DNA of 64,000 nucleotides from the NCBI RefSeq assembly GCF_003751635.1, contig NZ_RJVI01000001.1, positions 846,726 to 910,725 of the forward strand, read 5' to 3'. A program made the position numbers and the translations under genes. This stretch comes from Inmirania thermothiophila. Lineage in GTDB: Bacteria > Pseudomonadota > Gammaproteobacteria > DSM-100275. Below the pieces are notes generated by a model. It saw only the letters and a program-made list of their open reading frames with translations, was not told where the DNA came from and searched no databases. Positions within the stretch are counted from its first letter, which is position 1, and every line of letters begins with the position of its first letter. This document shows positions 53,824 through 61,900 of the stretch, one piece after another.

Positions 53824-55247
53824 GTCCGAACCGAGCCCTGACGAACAAGGGATTAAGACTACCCGGGCCGCCCCGTCTTCGGGAGCACCCAGGGTCCGAA
53901 CCGAGCCCTGACGAACAAGGGATTAAGACTTCTCGGCCTTAGCAGCCTTCGCAGGAGCAGCCGTCCGAACCGAGCCCTGACGAACAAGGGATTAAGACAA
54001 GACGCCAGGCAGGGTATTCAGGGAAGCATCGTCCGAACCGAGCCCTGACGAACAAGGGATTAAGACGGTGCAACTCTGTGGACAAACCTTCATCGACACG
54101 TCCGAACCGAGCCCTGACGAACAAGGGATTAAGACTTCTTCGTGACAGGGTCGCTATCAAGACGCGCCGGTCCGAACCGAGCCCTGACGAACAAGGGATT
54201 AAGACGGGACGGCATCAAGGAACCCCAGCGCCGTATCGGGTCCGAACCGAGCCCTGACGAACAAGGGATTAAGACTTCTCGGCCTTAGCAGCCTTCGCAG
54301 GAGCAGCCGTCCGAACCGAGCCCTGACGAACAAGGGATTAAGACATCGCCGCGGAGCCGGGAACGCGATCAAGTCCTGGTCCGAACCGAGCCCTGACGAA
54401 CAAGGGATTAAGACTGCTCATGCTCGTATCTCCTATCTTACTCACCCGTCCGAACCGAGCCCTGACGAACAAGGGATTAAGACAGCTCCGCGGCAGGGAT
54501 GCCGCGGTCAGCGCCGTCCGAACCGAGCCCTGACGAACAAGGGATTAAGACAGCTCGGGCCAGCGGGCCTCGTCCTTATCCGTCGTCCGAACCGAGCCCT
54601 GACGAACAAGGGATTAAGACCTGAGGGCCGCGTTGCGGCTGTGCGCCGCGCGCAGTCCGAACCGAGCCCTGACGAACAAGGGATTAAGACGCGTCCAGGC
54701 GGGATGGATCCTCCGCCACCGCCTGTCCGAACCGAGCCCTGACGAACAAGGGATTAAGACGAAGCCCCGCCTCCTGCAACATACGGATCGCGCTGTCCGA
54801 ACCGAGCCCTGACGAACAAGGGATTAAGACCTGATCGCCGCGGGGTAGGTATCCCATGGGGCCTGTCCGAACCGAGCCCTGACGAACAAGGGATTAAGAC
54901 GCCCCTATGGGATGGATCGCGCCAGCAGTAAGTCCGAACCGAGCCCTGACGAACAAGGGATTAAGACGGGCTTATTTAGGGGAGCCAGCTCCGCGGCATG
55001 TCCGAACCGAGCCCTGACGAACAAGGGATTAAGACTCTTCGAGGCCCGGCATTGCGAGGCAGTCGCCGCGTCCGAACCGAGCCCTGACGAACAAGGAATT
55101 AAGACGGCGACTACAAATCGCCCAGAACCTCGGCCAGTGGTCCGAACCGAGCCCTGACGAACAAGGGATTAAGACGTCGAGACGGCTGTTCACATTGACC
55201 GCGCCCACCGTCCGAACCGATCCCGGGCGAACAATGGATCAACAGAC
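53824..55247 (+). CRISPR. CRISPR array, 21 repeats and 20 spacers, no cas genes in window
   Basis: The 36 bp repeat begins GTCCGAACCGAGCCCTGACG and ends AACAAGGGATTAAGAC; a short CCCT/AGGG stem is possible. Repeats 1-18 and 20 are identical, repeat 19 (55070-55105) has one G-to-A change, and the last (55210-55247) is degenerate and two bases longer. Spacers are 31-34 bp. Spacers 2 (53930-53962) and 7 (54276-54308) are identical. The subtype cannot be named from the repeat alone. Read on either strand, open frames inside the array are repeat artefacts. Confidence 0.98.
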
Positions 55248-55249
55248 GG

Positions 55250-55277
55250 CCGCGCCCTCTGGGCGCGGTTTTTTTTT
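55250..55277 (+). terminator. strong intrinsic terminator after the CRISPR array
   Basis: CCGCGCCC-TCT-GGGCGCGG is a perfect 8 bp stem followed directly by nine T residues. It is the clearest Rho-independent terminator in the window and begins 2 bp after the last repeat, so it would end the pre-crRNA transcript. Confidence 0.95.
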
Positions 55278-55586
55278 CGACGTGCGGGTCGCAAGCGGGG
55301 CGCGGCGGCTCCGGCGGCGGGCGGAGGGGCGGGGTTCGGGGGGCGAGGGGGCAGGGGCGTGCGGCGGGTGAAGCGGCGCGGGGCGGGAGGGGCGCGGCGG
55401 GGCGGGGTGGGGGGAGGCGCGGGCGATGGGCGGGTTAGGCTGAGGGGGGAGGCGCGGAAGGGGGGGTGCTTCGCGTGGCCTGGGGTCGGGGGTGGTGCGG
55501 GCGGAGCCGTGGGCCGCCGCGCCCGGGCGGGCGGGGCGCGAATGGCGGCTCGGAGGGGGCGCGGGTCGGCCGGGCCACGGGTTCGA
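55278..55586. other. gene-free, extremely G-rich spacer
   Basis: About 310 bp with no believable gene. Between about 55327 and 55499 the + strand is a near-continuous series of GGGG to GGGGGGG runs with short loops, a strong G-quadruplex candidate. No promoter or repeat was recognised. Confidence 0.75.
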
Positions 55587-55662
<76 letters not shown>

Positions 55663-55705
55663 GAAGGGGCGGAAGTATACGGCGGGCGCTGGGGGGGGGC
55701 AACCG

Positions 55706-56131
55706 TCAGGCGCGGGCGGCGCCGCGGATACGGATGACGAGGTCGACGCCCTCGGCGACGGTGCCCTCGGGCGGCGGCGGCAGGCGGTCGAGGGGCAGGT
55801 CGGGGGCCTCGACGTCGATGAGCTCGCCGGTCTCGACGTTGTAGAAGTGGTGGTGCGGGGCGGTGTTGGAGTCGTAGAAGACGCGCGCTGGGTCGACGAT
55901 GACCTCGCGCACGAGGCCCTTGCGGGCGAAGACGGCGAGGGTGTTGTAGACCGTGGCCTTGGAGACGCGGCCGCCGGCGGCGCGCACGCGGTCGAGAAGC
56001 TCGTCGGCGCTGAGGTGCTGCGGCGCCGCGAGGAGGACCCGGGCGATGGCGAGGCGCTGGCGCGTGGGCGCGATGCCGTGCGCGCGAAGGCGCGTCGCGA
56101 GCCTGTCGTCCTGGTCCGTGCGCTCGTTCAT
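55706..56131 (-). CDS. Fur-family regulator, Irr-like, without cysteines
   Basis: A 141-residue Fur-superfamily repressor: winged helix (IAPTRQRLAIARVLLAAPQHLSADELLDRVRAAGGRVSKATVYNTLAVFARKGLV) followed by a dimerisation/metal domain with APHHHFYNVETGELIDV. The protein contains no cysteine, so the structural zinc site of typical Fur is missing, and the HHH motif recalls Irr. Iron, haem or peroxide response is possible. A TATAAT -10 lies only 8 bp before the ATG, so the mRNA may be nearly leaderless. Confidence 0.88.
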   Translation of the reverse strand: MNERTDQDDRLATRLRAHGIAPTRQRLAIARVLLAAPQHLSADELLDRVRAAGGRVSKATVYNTLAVFARKGLVREVIVDPARVFYDSNTAPHHHFYNVETGELIDVEAPDLPLDRLPPPPEGTVAEGVDLVIRIRGAARA

Positions 56132-56139
56132 GGTTGACC

Positions 56140-56145
56140 ATTATA
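56140..56145 (-). promoter_or_regulatory. -10 box of the Fur/Irr-like gene
   Basis: A perfect TATAAT on the minus strand. The best -35 (TTGGCG) is 19 bases upstream. The start codon is 8 bp downstream of the box. Confidence 0.6.
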
Positions 56146-56254
56146 GCCGGGTATGCGCTGGGCCCGCCAAGGCGTGCCGTTCGTCGGCGCACCCGTGCCG
56201 CCCGTCGGGCGGGGGCTTGCGGTGGTGGCGGCACACACCTATGAGGAAGGCACG

Positions 56255-56800
56255 ATGCGCGGCGAAGGTTTCACGCTGATCGAGCTTCTGGTGACGCTGG
56301 CGGTGGCGGCGGTGCTGCTCACCGTTGGGGTGCCGTCGGTGGTGGACTGGGTGCGCGACGGACGCATGACCTCGCAGGTGAACGAGCTGGTGGCGGCGCT
56401 GCATCTCGCGCGCGGCGAGGCGGTGAAGCGGCGGACGCGGGTGGTGGTGTGCGCGAGCGCCGACGGGGCGAGCTGCGGCGGCAGCGGTGTGGGCTGGGAG
56501 GATGGCTGGATCGTGTTCGTGGACACGAACGGCGACGGCGCCAAGGACAGCGGTGAGGCGCTGCTCGGGCAGGCGGCGGCGCTTTCGGGCGGCAACAGCG
56601 TCAAGGCCGCGATCGGCAGCGTGAGCTACCGCAGCGACGGGACCCCCGCGCCCTTGGGGGCAGGCACGGTGAACGGGGTCACCTTCACCTTCTGCGACAG
56701 CCGCGGGGCGGGCGACGCCCGCGCGGTGGTGCTGCGCCCGACCGGCGCGGTGAGCACGGGGAAACGGGATGCGGACGGCAATGCCCTCAGCTGCACCTGA
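56255..56800 (+). CDS. fimT: FimT/GspH-type minor pilin
   Basis: A 181-residue prepilin: the leader MRGEG is followed by FTLIELLVTLAVAAVLLTVGVPSV, with the Glu5 that all type IV pilins need. The rest is a GspH-like globular domain with two cysteine pairs. Minor pilins prime pilus assembly and present PilY1. The ATG follows GAGGAAGG. It is the first gene of the minor pilin operon and divergent from the Fur-like gene. Confidence 0.92.
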   Translation: MRGEGFTLIELLVTLAVAAVLLTVGVPSVVDWVRDGRMTSQVNELVAALHLARGEAVKRRTRVVVCASADGASCGGSGVGWEDGWIVFVDTNGDGAKDSGEALLGQAAALSGGNSVKAAIGSVSYRSDGTPAPLGAGTVNGVTFTFCDSRGAGDARAVVLRPTGAVSTGKRDADGNALSCT

Positions 56801-57266
56801 GCGCGGCTTCGGCCTGATCGAGGTCCTGGTGACCCTGCTGGTGCTGTCGGTGGGGCTGCTGGGCGTGGCCGGCGTGCACCTGCGCGGCATCGAGTCGAGC
56901 CGCATGGGCTATCACCGCAGCCACGCGGTGTGGATCGCCACCGAGCTTGCCGAACGCATGCGGGCCAACCGCGACGGCGTGGCCAACGGCTGCTACGAGA
57001 GCCGCATGGTGGATCACGCGGTGACGGCGACGGCCACCTACGGCGCCGACTGCGGCAGCGGCGCCGAGGGTCGGGCGGTGGCCGACGCGGATCTGGCCGA
57101 CGTGGAGGCGGCGCTGCGCAGCGATCCGCCGCCGCTGCCCGGGGGGCGGGTGACGGTCTCCTGCCCGGACCTGGCGTCGGACTGCACCATCATCGTGGAC
57201 TGGCAGCATGACAACCCCGACAGCCTGGATGCCTCGCAGTATGTGCTCGCGGTGCGCTTCTTCTGA
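56769..57266 (+). CDS. pilV: PilV minor pilin
   Basis: A prepilin with mature N-terminus FGLIEVLVTLLVLSVGLLGVAGVHLRGIESSR, the pattern of PilV. The globular part has a few cysteines (ANGCYES, YGADCGSG, VSCPDLASDC). Two starts are possible: ATG at 56769 (165 residues, 13-residue leader) or ATG at 56781 (9-residue leader). Both overlap fimT, so translation is coupled. Confidence 0.9.
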   Translation: MRTAMPSAAPERGFGLIEVLVTLLVLSVGLLGVAGVHLRGIESSRMGYHRSHAVWIATELAERMRANRDGVANGCYESRMVDHAVTATATYGADCGSGAEGRAVADADLADVEAALRSDPPPLPGGRVTVSCPDLASDCTIIVDWQHDNPDSLDASQYVLAVRFF

Positions 57267-57291
57267 GCGGCCGGCGGGGGGGCGGCGCGCG

Positions 57292-58266
57292 GTGCGCGGC
57301 CTCTCGCTGGTGGAGCTCATGGTGGCGATGGCGCTCAGCCTCGTGCTGCTGCTCGGGGTGGTGCAGATCTTCGTCGCCAACCGCCAGTCGATCCGGATCC
57401 AGGACGGGGTCACGGTCCTGCAGGAGAACGGGCGCTATGCCCTGGACCAGCTCGCCTACTCGCTGCGGATGGCCGACTTCTGGGGGGCGTCGGTTCCCGG
57501 GGACGTGGTCGTCGATACCGGCCTCGGGGCCATCTCCGGGGACTGCACCGAGGTGCCGGTGACGCGGCGGGAGGGGGTGGAGGCGGTGGAGGGCGCCTCG
57601 GCGTCGCCCATCTCGAGCTGCCTCGCCGATGCCGACTACTACGCCGGCGCCGATCTCGACGGCAGCGGCGCGGTGGATGCCGACGAGCGGCCGGACGTGC
57701 TCGTGGTGCGCCATGCGCAGGCGACCGCGGTGGCGCCGGCGGATCTCGCCCTGGCGGCGAACGCCGACCGGATCTTCTTGGAGACGGTGCCGGGCGGGCG
57801 CGGCTGCATCGCGAAGGGGTCCCGCCTCGACCCCGGCGCCGCGACCAAGGCGTCGTGCAAGGCGCCTTCGGGGGTGACGTCCTACGTCTACCCCTACAGC
57901 GCCACCCTCTACTTCGTCCGCCCTTGCGCGGTGAAGGGCGGGATCACCTGCAGCGCCAGCTCCGACGGCGGGTCGCCGGTGCCGACCCTGGTGCGGATGA
58001 CGCTGCAGGAGGACGAGCTGGTGGAGCAGGCGCTGGTGTCGGGGGTGGAGAACCTGCAGGTGCGCTTCCGCACCGAGGGCGACACGGCCTTCGTGGACCC
58101 CGGGGCGGTGAGCGACTGGGGCGACGTGGAGGCGGTGGAGGTCTCGCTCACGGTGCGGGCCGAGGCGCGGGATCCGACGATGACCGGCAGCGGACCGGCC
58201 GACGGCTACATCCGGCGCACCTTCCGCACGGTGGTGCTCCTGCGCAACCGCGCCCAGGCACGATGA
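57292..58266 (+). CDS. pilW: PilW minor pilin
   Basis: A prepilin of about 324 residues with mature N-terminus LSLVELMVAMALSLVLLLGVVQIFVANRQS, typical of PilW, and a large cysteine-containing C-terminal domain. I chose the GTG at 57292 (leader MRG) since GGGGGG lies before it; in-frame ATGs at 57208, 57229 and 57241 overlap pilV and would give longer leaders. The end overlaps an ATG of pilX (ATGA). Confidence 0.9.
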   Translation: MRGLSLVELMVAMALSLVLLLGVVQIFVANRQSIRIQDGVTVLQENGRYALDQLAYSLRMADFWGASVPGDVVVDTGLGAISGDCTEVPVTRREGVEAVEGASASPISSCLADADYYAGADLDGSGAVDADERPDVLVVRHAQATAVAPADLALAANADRIFLETVPGGRGCIAKGSRLDPGAATKASCKAPSGVTSYVYPYSATLYFVRPCAVKGGITCSASSDGGSPVPTLVRMTLQEDELVEQALVSGVENLQVRFRTEGDTAFVDPGAVSDWGDVEAVEVSLTVRAEARDPTMTGSGPADGYIRRTFRTVVLLRNRAQAR

Positions 58267-58280
58267 GGGAGGGCAGGCCG

Positions 58281-58910
58281 ATGAGCGGTGCAGCAGGCGT
58301 GCGGATGCGCGGGGCCGCCCTCGTCATCAGCCTCATCGTGCTCGTGGTGCTGACCCTGATCGGCCTGAGCTCGGTGCGGATGTCGGCGCTGGAGGAGCGC
58401 ATGAGCGCCAATCTCGCCTTCAAGGCGCGCACGGGGGAGTCCTCCGAGGCGGGCCGGCGCGCCCTGGCGAGCGTGGTCGACACGCACATCTTCACCCGCG
58501 GCTGGGGGGACGTCACCCTGCCCGGCGGGCTCTCCATCGCCACCGACTCGAGCGGAAACCAGATCAACCTCTTTGAACTCCTCGCGCCCACGGGCTATCC
58601 GGCGGTGGATCTCGACGCGCAGAGCCCGGTGGGGACCTTCTCGGAGAGCGTGGACGTCGACACCGACGGGGACGGCACCACCGACACCACGATCCAGCAG
58701 ACCGCGGAGATCTTCGCCTTCCCGGCCGGGTCCAGCATCGCCACCGGCGCGGCGGCGCGGGTCCACGCCGGGTACGAGGGCCTCGGCAAGGCGGTCTCCG
58801 CCGGCGGCGGCTTCGTCTTCTACGACCTTCGCAGCCGCAGCACGGACGCCGGCACCGAGGGCGGGGCGGTGACCGTCACGGGGGCCGACTACCGCTACGT
58901 GGTGCGCTGA
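58281..58910 (+). CDS. pilX: PilX minor pilin
   Basis: A 209-residue protein with the PilX hydrophobic N-terminus GAALVISLIVLVVLTLIGLSSVRMSALEERMSANL and no Glu5-style leader, as usual for PilX. An ATG at 58263 overlaps the pilW stop, but the one at 58281 follows GGAGGGCAGGCCG, the same ribosome binding sequence that precedes pilY1, and was preferred. The C-terminal domain has a DTDGDGTTDTT calcium-like stretch. Confidence 0.9.
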   Translation: MSGAAGVRMRGAALVISLIVLVVLTLIGLSSVRMSALEERMSANLAFKARTGESSEAGRRALASVVDTHIFTRGWGDVTLPGGLSIATDSSGNQINLFELLAPTGYPAVDLDAQSPVGTFSESVDVDTDGDGTTDTTIQQTAEIFAFPAGSSIATGAAARVHAGYEGLGKAVSAGGGFVFYDLRSRSTDAGTEGGAVTVTGADYRYVVR

Positions 58911-58930
58911 TGCGCGCGGGAGGGCAGGCC

Positions 58931-61900
58931 ATGAAGATGCGGAAGGGCACGATCCTCGCGGTGGCCATGGCGGCCTTCGTCGCCGGGCTGGGTGCACCGC
59001 CGCAGGCGGCGGCCGCGGTCTCGAGCCACACCATGGCCGAGTTCACCGCCTACCCCATCACCGTCTCCCAGACGGCGACCCCGCTGGTGATGCTGGTGAT
59101 GTCCAACGACCACCAGTACTACTTCAAGGCCTACAACGACTACAGCGACCTCGACGCCGACGGCGTGGTGGAGGCCACCTACACGCACGCCATCGACTAC
59201 TACGGCTACTTCGACCCCTACAAGTGCTACCAGTACGACAGCGCCGACGGGCGCTTCGAGCCGGTGGCCGAGACCGCGGACAAGTACTGCCCCGCGGGCA
59301 GCGGCCAGTGGAGCGGCAACTTCCTCAACTGGGCGACGATGACGCGCATGGACGCCGTGCGGCGGGTGCTCTTCGGCGGCCTGCGCTACATCGACACCGA
59401 CGGCGAGACCGTGCTCGAGCGCGCCTTCCTGCCCCATGACGCTCACAGCTTCGCCAAGTTCTACAACGGCTCGGACCTCGGCAAGCTCACGCCGTGGTCC
59501 TACTCGGAGGGCGTCACGCTGTGCAACACCACGGCGGCCGCGAGCAGTAGCAGCACTTCGGAGGCCATGGACCACACCGACCCGCCGCTCGTGCGGGTCG
59601 CCCGCGGCGACTTCTCGCTGTGGGCGTCCAACGAGCGCTTCCAGTGCCGCTGGCGCGAGGAGATGAGCAGCGTCGGGCAAGGGAAGAACAAAAACAATCC
59701 CGCGGTGAGCGGGATCCCGGCCGCCAGCGACAGCCCCAAGGAGAGCGGCGACAACAACGGCGACGGCTTCGATGACAAGCTGGGCGAGTACGTGGCCCGG
59801 GTCCAGGCCTGCGTCCCCGGGCTCGTCGGCACCGAGCCCTGCAAGACCTATCCCAACGGCAACCTGAAGCCGGTGGGGCTGCTCCAGACCTACGGCGAAG
59901 GGGGCAAGATGTGGTTCGGCCTCTTCGCCGGGACCTACGAGAAGAACAAGTCCGGCGGCGACCTCGTGGCCGACATCGGCCGCATCGACGACCCCACAGA
60001 CGGCGAGATCGATCCCGACACCGGCCGCTTCCGCTGGGTCTCGCAGCGGGTACAGCTCGGCGGCGTCCCCGACAACAAGGTCAAGGGGATCATCAACGCC
60101 CTCTCCCGCTACCGCATCGTCAACTACCGCTACGGGGACGGCACCTACGGCACCGGCGGCCTCAACAGCACCAAATGCACGTGGGGCATCTCCTCGTTCA
60201 GCAACGGCCAGTGCCAGAACTGGGGCAACCCCTTCGGCGAGATCTACCTCCAGGCGATCCGCTACCTGGCCGGCGAGGCCAAGGCGAACCTCTTCGAGGC
60301 CAACGACCACACCCTGCTCAAGGGGCTGCAGGGTCCGCAGGCCTGGAAGTGCCCGCTCGGGACGGGCAACAGCTGCGCGCGCCTGAGCGTGGTCGCCATC
60401 AACGGGAGCACCATCTCCTACGACGGCGACGAGCTGGACAGCGCCAGCGCCGGAGTGGACAAGCTGGACCCGGCCGACAGCGTCGACTCGGCGAGCCTCA
60501 CCGACATCGTCGGCGACGGCGAGGGCATCCACGGCAGCGCCTGGTTCGTGGGCGAGGCGGGCAGCGACCGCAACCAGCTCTGCACCGAGAAGACGGTCTC
60601 CTCGCTCGGCGACGTGGAGGGCATCTGCCCCGAGGCGCCGCGCCTCGACGGGACCTACCGCGTGGCCGGCCTCGCCTGGTACGCGCACACCCACGATCTC
60701 CGCCCCGACAGCGATCCGGCGCGGGCGCTCGACGGCGAGCAGCGGGTCGACACCTACGCCCTCTCCCTCGCCACCGCGGTGCCGAAGATCGAGATCCGCG
60801 TCCCGGGCGACCCCTCGCGGGTGGTGCGCATCCTGCCGGCCTGCCGCAACGAGAGCCTCTCGCCGCCGGGCAACTGCGCCATCGTCGACTTCCGCATCGT
60901 GTCCCAGGATCCGGACTACATCGATCCCGCCGACGGGCACCGCAAGGCGCGGGGCAAGCTCTACGTCAACTGGGAGGACTCGGAGCAGGGCGGCGACTAC
61001 GACCAGGACATGTGGGGCATCATCGAGTACGTCCTGGACGCCGACGCCGGGACGGCGGGGCAGCTGACGGTGACCACGGACGCCATCGCCGAATCCACCA
61101 TCTATGAGATGGGTTTCGGCTATGTCCTCAGCGGCACCACCCAGGACGGCTTCCACGCCCATTCGGGCATCGAGGGCTACAGCTACACCGATCCCACGGG
61201 GGTCGCCGGGTGCAGCAACTGCCAGGTGGGGGACGGGCCCACGAGCGTCACCTACGATCTCTCGCCCGCGGGCTCCGGCGCGGCCCTCCTGGAGGATCCG
61301 CTCTGGTACGCGGCCAAGTGGGGCGGCTTCCAGGACCGCAACGGCAACGACATCCCGGATCTCGTCGCGGAGTGGGACCAGGTGGACAACCTGACCGGGA
61401 TCAAGACCCCGGACGGCGTCCCCGACAACTACTTCTTCGCCGCCAACCCGGGGCAGATCGAGGAGATGCTGGGCCGCGTCTTCGCCAACATCCTCAAGCG
61501 CGCCTCGTCGGGCACCGCGGCGGCGGTGGTCTCGAGCAGCGCCACCGGCGCCGGCGCCCTGTACCAGGCCTTCTTCGTCCCGGAGCGCAGCGATTCCGCG
61601 GGCAACACCGTGCGCTGGATCGGCAACCTCCACGCGCTGTGGGTGGACGAGGCCGGACGGCTGCGCGAGGACGACGGCGACGGCGTCCTCGAGGACTACC
61701 AGACCGACCGCGTCATCGAGCTCTTCTACGACGACGTCGATCGCAGGACCAAGGTCCGCCGCTTCGACAGCGGCGATCCCGACCGCTTCGACCCGCCGCT
61801 CGACGCCAGCGGCAATCCGGTGCCGGCGGAGGTGGCGGAGCTCGACGAGATTCAGCCCATCTGGTCGGCGCGGGAGCGGCTCTCGGAGCTCAAGAACGTG

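Noticed and set aside
53939-55157. Open frames inside the CRISPR array on both strands
   Set aside because: They are translations of the repeats, with periodic peptides such as LNPLFVRARFG. CRISPR arrays are non-coding.
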